Positions 1 to 7,243 of a stretch of 25,255 bases of DNA are shown in pieces. Every line of letters starts with the position of its first letter. Positions within the stretch are counted from its first letter, which is position 1. The position numbers were made by a program, and so were the translations under genes. Origin of the DNA: DATDPY01 sp964395765 (lineage in GTDB: Bacteria; Bacteroidota; Bacteroidia; Cytophagales; Cyclobacteriaceae); contig CAYNCU010000030.1 in the NCBI GenBank assembly GCA_964395765.1, positions 1 through 25,255 on the forward strand, written 5' to 3'. The notes under the pieces are model-generated. The model did no database searches and had not been told where the DNA came from. It worked only from the letters and a program-made list of their open reading frames with translations.

Positions 1-674
1 TGTCTGAGATTCAGTGCCTTCTCCAGATTGAGCTGTTTCATGGATATTTTTTTACCCCTCGAATATTTATTCCTGACGGCATAAATACCGGCTACGATCA
101 TGATGGATAGTCCTGCCAGGATGCCGGGGACATACCCTGCAAGAAAAAGCGCTGCAATCGAGGCTCCCCCGCTGGCCAGTGAGTAAACAATAAGTATATT
201 GCTGGGCGGGATCAGCAGTCCCGTGGTGGAGGAAGCGATATTCACGGCGGCGCTGAAAGGTTTCGGGTAGCCTTCTTTGGTCATTTCCGGGTGCATGAAT
301 CCTCCGGTCGCCGAAGCGGCTGCCACCGCCGATCCCGAAATGGCACCGAAAAGCATACAGGCCAGTATGTTCACGTAGGCAAGTCCGCCGGGGAGTTGCC
401 CGACCATTACTTTGGCGAGGTCGATAAGTCTGCGGGCTATTCCTCCCTTGTTCATAATCTGCCCGGCCAGGATAAAGAATGGGATGGCAAGCAGGGGAAA
501 AGAATCAAGGCCGGTAGCCATGCGTTCGGCAATGGTGGTTACCGAAGGCATAAAAGGTACGCTGATCAGAAGGGTAATGGTGGCTGATATGCCGATGCTG
601 TAAGCAATGGGAACGCCCAGCGACAATAAAATCAAAAAACTTACGATCAGTATGATAACCTCAATGTTTTCCAT
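1..674 (-). CDS. dctM: TRAP transporter large permease (DctM family), C-terminus cut by window edge
   Basis: Translating the minus strand from the ATG at 674 gives 224 codons (MENIEVIILIVSFLILLSLG...) that stay open to the window edge. The product is a very hydrophobic inner-membrane protein. It has the family's early hallmarks: a GVPIAYSIG first helix, a FPLLAIPFFILAGQIMN segment, and a GAISGSAVAAASATG stretch followed by a LIPPSNILIVYS helix. DctM is the twelve-helix subunit that carries ion-coupled substrate transport in TRAP systems. It overlaps the small permease gene by 14 nt, so the two are translationally coupled. The usual family length is about 430 residues, so roughly half is missing beyond base 1. 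Substrate is inferred from the neighbours to be a hexuronate. Family assignment is confident; substrate is not. Confidence 0.93.
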   Translation of the reverse strand, partial: MENIEVIILIVSFLILLSLGVPIAYSIGISATITLLISVPFMPSVTTIAERMATGLDSFPLLAIPFFILAGQIMNKGGIARRLIDLAKVMVGQLPGGLAYVNILACMLFGAISGSAVAAASATGGFMHPEMTKEGYPKPFSAAVNIASSTTGLLIPPSNILIVYSLASGGASIAALFLAGYVPGILAGLSIMIVAGIYAVRNKYSRGKKISMKQLNLEKALNLR

Positions 675-1143
675 TCTTTTTGATTTCGAGGGCCAGGTCC
701 GCAATATTTGCCAGGCAATAATAGCACGTAAGCACACCGCTTGCCGGTAGCACGGAATAGATAAACCACAAAGGAATTTTAAGCGCCGCTGAAGTTTGCC
801 CTAACGTGAGGGTAATATAAACCAGCCGGGAGCCTCCGGCGATTAAAACGGCAAAAGAAAAAATAAAAATGATCGCGTTGATCAATATTTCAACCTTTCG
901 TTTGTTTGCCGGTTTCAGCCGGTCCGGGAAAAGGGTAATCGATAAATGCAGCTTTTGTCCCATCACATATCCCGCGCCCAGGATCCCTATCCAGATCAGT
1001 AAAAAACGGGACAATTCATCGGTAAAGGAACTTGGATGAGATAAGACATAGCGCGATACCACCTGCCAAACCACCTGCAGCAACATCAGCGACATCAGCA
1101 ATATTAGCAGTCTTGAAATTATTTTGTCAATTATCTTTCTCAT
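661..1143 (-). CDS. dctQ: TRAP transporter small permease (DctQ family)
   Basis: A 160-residue membrane protein with four hydrophobic segments (about residues 8-30, 44-62, 85-108, 122-145) and the DctQ-type motif WQVVSRYVL...SFTDELSRFLLIWIGILGA. The small subunit binds DctM and helps dock the substrate-loaded DctP. The reading frame stays open upstream to 1239, but that extension lies inside dctP. I chose the ATG at 1143 (MRKIIDKIIS) because it gives the normal family length and a 17-nt overlap with the dctP stop, matching the tight packing of the operon. Downstream it overlaps dctM by 14 nt. All three TRAP subunits are separate proteins here, with no DctQM fusion. Confidence 0.9.
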   Translation of the reverse strand: MRKIIDKIISRLLILLMSLMLLQVVWQVVSRYVLSHPSSFTDELSRFLLIWIGILGAGYVMGQKLHLSITLFPDRLKPANKRKVEILINAIIFIFSFAVLIAGGSRLVYITLTLGQTSAALKIPLWFIYSVLPASGVLTCYYCLANIADLALEIKKNGKH

Positions 1144-2122
1144 CCGGTATTTGTTGAATGGCCCGTATCCTGTTGACAAGATCCATGATGGATGAATCCC
1201 CCTTGTAATCATTATACACTTGCTGCGCTTTGGCGGCAAAAGGCGCCTTGTCGGGGTGAATGATGGTAACTCCCGCTTTTTTCACTTCTTCCAGGCTTTC
1301 CTGAACCGATTCGTCCCAGAGTTTCCGTTCATACACCGCCGATTCCTGTGCTGCCTGTTTCACCCACTTTTTTTCCTGGTCTGTCAGTTTATCCCATACG
1401 TGCGTGCTGATCAGCAGGACATCGGGAATGATAGTATGTTCGTTCAGAGAATAATATTTACAGACTTCATAGTGATGCGATAGGTAAAAGCTGGGCGGAT
1501 TATTTTCCGCCCCGTCCACGACACCCTGTTGAAGGGCGGTGTACAATTCTCCCCAGGGGATCGGCGTAGGAGAACCGCCGAAAGCGCTGACCATATGCAT
1601 GGCGGTAGGGCTGGGCTGGACTCTTATTTTTAGCCCTTTCAGGTCATCCGGCTTATAAATGGGTTTATCTTTTGTATAAAAGCTCCGGCTTCCGGCATCG
1701 TAAAAAGTAAGTCCCAGGAGCCAGTATTTTTTCCCTTCCTGCAGCAACTGCTCGCCGATGTCCCCATCGAGGACCTTAAAAGCTTCTTCTTTATTTTTAA
1801 ACAGGTAAGGCAGTCCCAGCACCTGGTAATCGGGTGCGAAATTTTCCATGACGCTGGCCGAGACTTTCGTCATGGCCAGGCTGCCGATCTGTAATAATTC
1901 CAGGGTTTCCCTTTCCTGGCCCAGCTGACCCGAAGGATAAATTTCCAGCTTCAGACGCCCCCCGGATAATTCCTCCATCCGCTTTCCCATGTAGACCATG
2001 GCCCGGTGTACGGGATGGTTCACATCCAGACCGTGACCCAGCTTCAGCACCGTTACTTTACTTGTCCTTCCGCAGGCAACGGCAGAAAATAGAATGAAAA
2101 TAAGAATCAGTTTTCGAAACAT
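1127..2122 (-). CDS. dctP: TRAP transporter solute-binding protein (DctP family), predicted lipoprotein
   Basis: A 331-residue extracytoplasmic binding protein. The N-terminus is a short hydrophobic signal ending in a lipobox (SAVAC-G, Cys17), so it is probably lipid-anchored rather than freely soluble. The mature part has DctP features: LKLGHGLDVNHPVHRAM near the N-terminus, IYPSGQLGQERETLELLQIG, the GLKIRVQPSP stretch with Arg167 (the conserved residue that salt-bridges the ligand carboxylate in this family), and VVDGAENNP around residues 202-210. The linked uxaE, uxaC, kdgK and eda genes point to galacturonate or glucuronate as ligand, which is inference. It follows eda by 22 nt and precedes dctQ with a 17-nt overlap, so eda-dctPQM look co-transcribed. 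Confidence 0.93.
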   Translation of the reverse strand: MFRKLILIFILFSAVACGRTSKVTVLKLGHGLDVNHPVHRAMVYMGKRMEELSGGRLKLEIYPSGQLGQERETLELLQIGSLAMTKVSASVMENFAPDYQVLGLPYLFKNKEEAFKVLDGDIGEQLLQEGKKYWLLGLTFYDAGSRSFYTKDKPIYKPDDLKGLKIRVQPSPTAMHMVSAFGGSPTPIPWGELYTALQQGVVDGAENNPPSFYLSHHYEVCKYYSLNEHTIIPDVLLISTHVWDKLTDQEKKWVKQAAQESAVYERKLWDESVQESLEEVKKAGVTIIHPDKAPFAAKAQQVYNDYKGDSSIMDLVNRIRAIQQIPDEKDN

Positions 2123-2144
2123 TGAAAGATGGAAAGGATCAGGA

Positions 2145-2816
2145 TTATTTATTATACTTCGCGGCCCATTGAATGGATTGACGCATTAATTTTTCAATTT
2201 CGGAATAGTCGAATTCACCCTTGTTATTTTTTACCATCAGCCTGGATCCCATACCCAGACAGAACGCTCCGGCATCGAACCATTCTTTAATATTGTTCTC
2301 TTCCGGCGTTACGCCACCCGAAGGCATCAGGTGGCTCCAGGGCATCGGGCCTTTTACCGACCTGATGAAATCGGCGCCGCCCACGCTGCCTGCCGGGAAG
2401 ATCTTAATGATCTCGGCGCCGAGTTCTTCGGCCTGTGATATTTCGGATACGGAGCCCGTGCCCGGTATCCAGGCCACCTTCCTGCGGTTACAGATTTTAG
2501 CCATTTCTTCGACCATTACCGGAGAAATAATAAAATTGGAGCCTAACTGGATATAGAGTGATGTGGTCGGACCGTCAACAATGGAACCGGCCCCCAGTAC
2601 CAGGTCCGGGAATTCCTTTTCGCACGCCTTGTTTAGTTTTTGAAATATTTCATGGGCATAGTCGCCGCGGTTGGTAAATTCAAATACGCGCGTACCGCCG
2701 GCATAGCAGGCCTTCATCACCTTGTAACAGATCTCAACATCTTCGTGGTAGATCAAAGGAATAATTCCCGTTTCCCTGATCTGGTTGTAAACCTGCAGGC
2801 GTGTAAATCGTGCCAT
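2145..2816 (-). CDS. eda: 2-keto-3-deoxy-6-phosphogluconate (KDPG) aldolase
   Basis: A 223-residue class I aldolase that splits KDPG into pyruvate and glyceraldehyde-3-phosphate, the last step of hexuronate breakdown. The (beta/alpha)8 barrel motifs are clear: GIIPLIYHEDVE at the N-terminus, the VFEFTNRG strand with catalytic Glu46, GAGSIVDG, WIPGT, and the Schiff-base lysine in EIIKIFPA (Lys138), then LMPSGGVTPEN for phosphate binding. Length fits the family (about 210-225). The ATG at 2816 is the natural start; no strong ribosome-binding site is visible. The upstream 455 bp are non-coding, so it may have its own promoter or be read through from kdgK. Some family members also split 4-hydroxy-2-oxoglutarate. 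Confidence 0.95.
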   Translation of the reverse strand: MARFTRLQVYNQIRETGIIPLIYHEDVEICYKVMKACYAGGTRVFEFTNRGDYAHEIFQKLNKACEKEFPDLVLGAGSIVDGPTTSLYIQLGSNFIISPVMVEEMAKICNRRKVAWIPGTGSVSEISQAEELGAEIIKIFPAGSVGGADFIRSVKGPMPWSHLMPSGGVTPEENNIKEWFDAGAFCLGMGSRLMVKNNKGEFDYSEIEKLMRQSIQWAAKYNK

Positions 2817-2820
2817 ATCT

Positions 2821-2886
2821 TTAATTTAAAATTTCAATTTTCAACTTCCAATATCCAATATCCAATTTTCAAAGTTCAAATTTCAG
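2821..2886. repeat. AT-rich degenerate repeat, copy A
   Basis: A stretch built from short variants of ccaatat and caattttcaa. Two exact tandem ccaatat units sit at 2848-2861 and a third, diverged unit starts at 2862. The vocabulary is shared with the elements at 7000-7175 and 21702-21847. This is the smallest and least structured of the three copies and lacks an obvious second arm. It lies directly upstream of eda on the side where a promoter would be expected. Confidence 0.55.
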
Positions 2887-3101
2887 GGAGAAGTCAGAAA
2901 TAAGTGGCTTCTGGTTGGAATGAAATCTTCAGACTTCCGTTATCCGACAACATATTTCCAATCTCTCAATTCGACCCTCGATTCCTACTGCCTGCCGCTT
3001 ATCGCAATCTATCTCTTTAAGGAAATTCTACCTGCTTCAATAGCAATATTTTTAACCATGGAGCCACGACTTATGCGGTTACGTGATCAACTCAACCTCC
3101 G

Positions 3102-3130
3102 TCGGGACCTTATCCCGATTCAAGCGGGAT
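3102..3130. other. Two overlapping, mutually exclusive hairpins
   Basis: TCGGGA (3102-3107) pairs with TCCCGA (3113-3118) around a 5-nt loop. ATCCCG (3112-3117), which overlaps that second arm, can instead pair with CGGGAT (3125-3130) around a 7-nt loop. Only one can form at a time. No T-run follows on either strand, so this is not a standard intrinsic terminator. It could be a transcript-processing or attenuation structure between kdgK and eda, or a fragment of an old repeat. Confidence 0.4.
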
Positions 3131-3271
3131 TTCGATCCATTCAACTACCGTTCAATTTCCAGGTATCTTATTTCACACAAAGTAGCAAAAGATGCAATGA
3201 AATAAATTATTAAATAATTCTTCTTAATCCATCCACAATCCAACTTTGAGCTTTCAGCTATTAACTATCCG

Positions 3272-4309
3272 CTAACGAATGACTCTTCCGGAGGCATCCC
3301 CCTCCATCAGTTTTTCCACTTCTTCCACAGAAACACAGTTAAAGTCTCCTTTTATCGTATGCTTCAGGCAGGAGGCCGCCACGGCAAAATTCAATGCTTT
3401 CTGATCGTCACTGTAAGTGAGCAAACCGTAGATCAGTCCGGCCATAAAGGCATCTCCGCCACCGACACGGTCCACAATATGGGTAATGTCGTAAACCGGC
3501 GCCGTAAGAAATTCCCTGCCGTTCCAGAGTGCGCCGGACCAGGTGTTATGGTTGGCGTTGACCGATCCGCGGATGGTAATGATCGCTTTTTTGCAATGGG
3601 GAAATTTTTTCATGAGGCCCTCGGCTACAGGACGAAAGGATTCCGCTTTAACCTGGCCCTTCACTACATCAATGGAGCTTCCTTTTATACCAAAAACCTT
3701 CTCGGCATCTTCTTCATTTCCCAGGATAATATCCGCATGCTTCACCATTTCTTCCATAACCTCGCCGGCTTTCTTACCGTATTTCCATAAATTCTTCCTG
3801 TAATTGAGATCGCAGGAAACGGTAAGATTTTTTTCTTTGGCTTTCAGGATGGCTTCCAGGCAACTGTCGGCAGCGCCCTGCGAAATGGCCGGCGTAATAC
3901 CGGTCCAGTGAAACCAGCCGGCATCACTGAAAACAGTATCCCAGTCGACCATGCCGACATTGATCATTGCCATGGAAGAATTGGAGCGGTCATAGGTGAC
4001 CTTACTGCCCCGGCTTACAGCGCCGGTTTCCAGGTAATATATGCCAATCCTGTCACCCCCTTTCAAAATATGGTTGGTGATCACATTGTATTTCCTTAAG
4101 GATCGGATGGCGGCATCGGCAATATCGTTTTCCGGAAGCCGCGTAATATATTCCGACCGCAGGCCGAAATTAGCCAGCGACACGGCCACATTTGCTTCAC
4201 CGCCTCCGAAGGTGGCTTCAAGAATATCTGTCTGGTGAAAGCGCAGAAATCCCGGAGGCGCCAGCCTCAGCATGATTTCCCCGAAAGACACAATCTTTTT
4301 ATTATTCAT
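3272..4309 (-). CDS. kdgK: 2-keto-3-deoxygluconate (KDG) kinase, PfkB/ribokinase family
   Basis: A 345-residue sugar kinase that phosphorylates KDG to KDPG with ATP. The N-terminus IVSFGEIMLRLAPPG and the glycine-rich GGGEANVAVSLANFG (residues 35-49) are typical PfkB substrate-side motifs. DLNYR at 168-171 matches KDG kinases. The C-terminal signature is DRVGGGDAF (280-288), with catalytic base Asp286 and a Gly where many PfkB proteins have Ala. Length is close to that of bacterial KDG kinases (about 310-345). The gene begins 18 nt after the uxaC stop, so it belongs to the uxaE-uxaC-kdgK transcription unit. The adjacent aldolase gene supports KDG over fructose or ribose as substrate. Confidence 0.93.
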   Translation of the reverse strand: MNNKKIVSFGEIMLRLAPPGFLRFHQTDILEATFGGGEANVAVSLANFGLRSEYITRLPENDIADAAIRSLRKYNVITNHILKGGDRIGIYYLETGAVSRGSKVTYDRSNSSMAMINVGMVDWDTVFSDAGWFHWTGITPAISQGAADSCLEAILKAKEKNLTVSCDLNYRKNLWKYGKKAGEVMEEMVKHADIILGNEEDAEKVFGIKGSSIDVVKGQVKAESFRPVAEGLMKKFPHCKKAIITIRGSVNANHNTWSGALWNGREFLTAPVYDITHIVDRVGGGDAFMAGLIYGLLTYSDDQKALNFAVAASCLKHTIKGDFNCVSVEEVEKLMEGDASGRVIR

Positions 4310-4327
4310 AAGTCGAAAAAATTGGAA

Positions 4328-5728
4328 TTAAAAGCCGAAGTAATTTTTCGCATTAAAATAACAAATATCTTCGATCATTTGGCCATGAAGGGCCATATCA
4401 TCGGGAAGAAGTCCTTTTTCAATGTCATTTCCGACCACGTTGCACAGTACGCGGCGGAAATATTCGTGGCGGGTATAGGAGAGGAAGCTCCTGGAATCGG
4501 TGATCATACCCACGAAACGGCGGAGTAATCCCAGGTTGGAAAGGGCATTCAGCTGCCATTCGATCCCTTCCTTCTGGTCGAGGAACCACCACCCCGAGCC
4601 GAACTGCATTTTGCCGGGAACACTGCCGTCATTGAAATTCCCGATCATGGTAGCCAGCAGGTAATTGTCGTTGGGATTAACATTATATAAAATGGTTCGC
4701 GCCAGCTTGTTTTTCGAATCCAGTCGGTCCAGGAACTTTGAAAGCGACCGGCTCTGTTCGAATCCGCCGATGGAATCGAAACCCGTATCCGGCCCGAGGG
4801 AATGGAACATTCTCGAATTATTATTGCGCAGGGCTCCCAGGTGAAACTGCTGGGCCCATCCGGCTTCATGATCAAGTTCAGCAAAGAATAGCAATAACGC
4901 AGATTTGAATTTCGACGATTCTTCCGGGTAAATATTTTTTCCTGAACGAAGTTTACTGAAAATATTTTCCGTTTCGCTGTCCGTATAATCTTCGGCATTA
5001 ATAACTTCCAGGCCATGATCGGAAAGCCGGCAGCCCATAAAATGAAAAAATTCGTGTCTTTTCTTTAGCGCATCCTGTAGGGATTGAATGTTCACGATTT
5101 CCATTCCGGCGGATTCGCCAAGTTTGTCGATGTACTTATTCCAGGATGCGATATTTTCTACCTGCATGGATTTATCGGGACGGAAAGCCGGAAGCACTTT
5201 AACCTCGAATTTGTCTGCCTTGATTTTTTTATGGTGTTCGAGGGAATCGGCCGGGTCATCCGTGGTACAAATCACTTCAACCTTGAATCTTTTAAGAATA
5301 TTTCTAACTGCAAATTCTTCGGTATTCAGCAAGGCCGTACAATCTTCATATATTTTTTTTGCCGTCGAAGGATCCAGAATCTTGTCAATGCCGAAAAACC
5401 GTTTCAGTTCCAGGTGAGTCCAGTGATACAGCGGGTTACGTAGCGTATAGGGGACGGTTTCCGCCCACTTCATGAATTTTTCGAAATCCGTGGCATCGCC
5501 GGTGATGTATTTTTCATCGACCCCGTTCCCCCGCATGGCCCGCCATTTATAATGGTCGCCCCGCAGCCAGATATCCGTAAGGTTGATAAATTTTTTATTC
5601 TCTGCGATAGCTTCAGGCGGCAGGTGGCAGTGGTAATCGATAATAGCTTTCGGAGAGGCATACCGGTGGTATAGTTCTTTGGCCTTTTCGGAATCCAATA
5701 AAAAATCGTCGTGGATAAATGTTTTCAT
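4328..5728 (-). CDS. uxaC: Uronate isomerase (glucuronate/galacturonate isomerase)
   Basis: A 466-residue member of the amidohydrolase-fold uronate isomerases. It converts D-glucuronate to D-fructuronate and D-galacturonate to D-tagaturonate. Family features include IIDYHCHLPPEAIAENKKF (metal-site His33 and His35), LTDIWLRGDHYKWRAMR, the VEVICTTDDPADSLEHH segment, LPAFRPDK, and the C-terminal GMITDSRSFLSYTRHEYFRR, all in the expected order. Length equals the usual 465-475. The ATG at 5728 overlaps the uxaE stop by 4 nt (ATGA), indicating translational coupling. The product is cytoplasmic and acts directly after the TRAP importer. This is the most confidently named gene of the cluster. Confidence 0.97.
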   Translation of the reverse strand: MKTFIHDDFLLDSEKAKELYHRYASPKAIIDYHCHLPPEAIAENKKFINLTDIWLRGDHYKWRAMRGNGVDEKYITGDATDFEKFMKWAETVPYTLRNPLYHWTHLELKRFFGIDKILDPSTAKKIYEDCTALLNTEEFAVRNILKRFKVEVICTTDDPADSLEHHKKIKADKFEVKVLPAFRPDKSMQVENIASWNKYIDKLGESAGMEIVNIQSLQDALKKRHEFFHFMGCRLSDHGLEVINAEDYTDSETENIFSKLRSGKNIYPEESSKFKSALLLFFAELDHEAGWAQQFHLGALRNNNSRMFHSLGPDTGFDSIGGFEQSRSLSKFLDRLDSKNKLARTILYNVNPNDNYLLATMIGNFNDGSVPGKMQFGSGWWFLDQKEGIEWQLNALSNLGLLRRFVGMITDSRSFLSYTRHEYFRRVLCNVVGNDIEKGLLPDDMALHGQMIEDICYFNAKNYFGF

Positions 5729-6978
5729 GTCGGATCTATAAACAACGGTTGTATATGCCTTTTAAAAATATTTTCCGTTACCCTCCTGCCGGTCACATCC
5801 TCAAGCGAAGTAATTAATTTTTTATATTCATTAAAATTTTCACCGGCAATTTTATAAGCCAGGTGGATGAACTGCCGTAAACCGGGATTATAGTTGCTGC
5901 AATTCGCATCATGCTCGATCGCCTGTGTGAATTTTTCTGCTGTCCAGGAATTCACCTCCCCGGCAGAAGGTAAGGCCGATAAGTCAATATCGGTAACCAT
6001 CAGGTAAGGTTTCAGCAATTCCTCCCTGCGGTCAAGCGCCTCGGCATATAAATGTTTGGCGAATTCAACTGCCGCACTGTTGCCGGAAAGCAGGCCGGTA
6101 AATTCTTCCAGCCATGTTGTGCCGGCTGTTTTAAGGTGAAGACCCTTCCCGTGTTTTCGTATTAATTTTCTCATGACCGGGTAAATTGAAAATTTATCAC
6201 TTCCCGAGTGCACGCTGAGCCGGATATTTTCGCTGATCCCGAATTCCTGTTTTGCATATTCGATGACCATCAGGTCCTCTTCAAACTCCCTTGCAAAACT
6301 TTTGATGTCACCGGAATAATCAACGCCTTTGTGGAAGCTTCCTGTAAATCGTGGCGCGATGGTGCCGATCCGCCCGCCCGAATGGTTCAGTTCGCCGAGT
6401 ATGAAAAAAAGCTCGGCAGGAGTCTGGGGCCGGTCGACTTCGTCCATGGACACTTCGGCAATAAAGAGGTCGTCTTTTTTATTATCCCGGATCTTCGCAT
6501 ATATTTTCCCTGCTTCATGCGTCGCAGAAAGAAATTTTACGGCTGTTTTTTCCAGGAATTGCCGGTTTATGGGTATGGGGTCGCTGATTCCAGGAATTTT
6601 CAGGTCCTTAAGATATTTTGAATTTCTTTCTACAAATTCATTTACCCTGTCTCGTCCGGGGTCAGTTCCGATCCGGTCGGCAACATCAATCGTAAAAAAA
6701 TCGGATACTTCCAGGAAGGCGTCTACGGTACTCAGATTAATATGATCGGCGTCGACAAAATAGGGATGTTTCCAGTCCAGGCTCTTAACGGCCTGTTCGG
6801 CTTCCTTCCTTACATCGGAGGGCCTGGTTTTCACCAGGGTATGTTCGCGATACGATTTATTCCACACGGGGTGAATTATCACACCCTGCTGTTCGGCCAT
6901 TTTGAAGGCCCTCAGCTGGGGAACACCCTGCAGGCCGAAACGGTCACCAATACCGAATGAATAATTTGTGTCTTCCAT
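5725..6978 (-). CDS. uxaE: Tagaturonate epimerase family protein (tagaturonate/fructuronate 3-epimerase)
   Basis: A 417-residue protein that I recognise as UxaE-family, mainly from the SVHSGSDKFS motif (255-264), the FVDADHINL stretch (74-82) and GGRIGTIAPRFTGSFHKG. Such enzymes, first described in Thermotoga, interconvert D-tagaturonate and D-fructuronate, joining galacturonate breakdown to the glucuronate route. That fits its place directly before uxaC (4-nt overlap). The frame is open upstream to 7086, but that stretch starts with TTG and is made of intergenic repeat sequence. I chose the ATG at 6978, where a soluble MEDTNYSFGIGDRFG start appears. Thermotoga UxaE is somewhat longer. Specific substrate remains inferred from context. 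Confidence 0.82.
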   Translation of the reverse strand: MEDTNYSFGIGDRFGLQGVPQLRAFKMAEQQGVIIHPVWNKSYREHTLVKTRPSDVRKEAEQAVKSLDWKHPYFVDADHINLSTVDAFLEVSDFFTIDVADRIGTDPGRDRVNEFVERNSKYLKDLKIPGISDPIPINRQFLEKTAVKFLSATHEAGKIYAKIRDNKKDDLFIAEVSMDEVDRPQTPAELFFILGELNHSGGRIGTIAPRFTGSFHKGVDYSGDIKSFAREFEEDLMVIEYAKQEFGISENIRLSVHSGSDKFSIYPVMRKLIRKHGKGLHLKTAGTTWLEEFTGLLSGNSAAVEFAKHLYAEALDRREELLKPYLMVTDIDLSALPSAGEVNSWTAEKFTQAIEHDANCSNYNPGLRQFIHLAYKIAGENFNEYKKLITSLEDVTGRRVTENIFKRHIQPLFIDPT

Positions 6979-6999
6979 TAAAGTTTTCGTAATACTAAA

Positions 7000-7175
7000 A
7001 TTACAAATCACAAAAATCAAATAACAAACCACGCCTTTTGCGTGATCAAGCCATAGGCATGATAAATTCCAATATCCAATAATCAATATTCAAAATCAGG
7101 AAACAACCGGTTAAAACGGGATTTCATTAATTTACGGAAGTTGGGTACTTGAAAATTGGGATTTGGGATTTTTTC
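7000..7175. repeat. AT-rich imperfect inverted-repeat element, copy B
   Basis: The left part (about 7000-7098) carries acaaatcac, atcaaataac and then a 25-nt block at 7063-7087. The right part (7149-7174) reads as the opposite strand of the same vocabulary (ttgaaaattgggatttggga). The 25-nt block matches 21783-21807 in reverse complement with one mismatch, and the right arm resembles the left arm of that element. So copies B and C are the same kind of element. It fills the gap between uxaE and the ABC exporter gene. No coding potential is seen. Confidence 0.65.
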
Positions 7176-7243
7176 AAAAGTGAACATTTTACCTGCATTT
7201 AATGTTACCCAATACAATTTAACCTCTTGTGGAAATTGGTCCA

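Larger units (their letters stand above)
2817..3271. other. 455-bp non-coding gap between kdgK and eda
   Basis: No gene is convincing here. Open frames exist on the plus strand, but they run antisense to the operon, show no domain and have low-complexity composition. What can be seen is an AT-rich repeat next to eda (2821-2886), two overlapping hairpins (3102-3130) and an AT-rich stretch at 3200-3225. No exact TAnnTTTG promoter element was found on the minus strand close to eda, so whether eda is separately promoted is open. Confidence 0.6.

Noticed and set aside
1144..1239. N-terminal extension of dctQ
   Set aside because: Lies wholly inside dctP and gives a tail not seen in DctQ proteins; the ATG at 1143 gives the normal length.
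2920..3213. 97-codon open frame between eda and kdgK
   Set aside because: Runs antisense to the operon, has no recognisable domain and overlaps hairpins and AT-rich repeat-like sequence; most likely chance.
6979..7086. N-terminal extension of the uxaE frame starting from TTG at 7086
   Set aside because: Encodes a hydrophobic stretch made of repeat sequence unlike the family; the ATG at 6978 gives a sensible soluble start.
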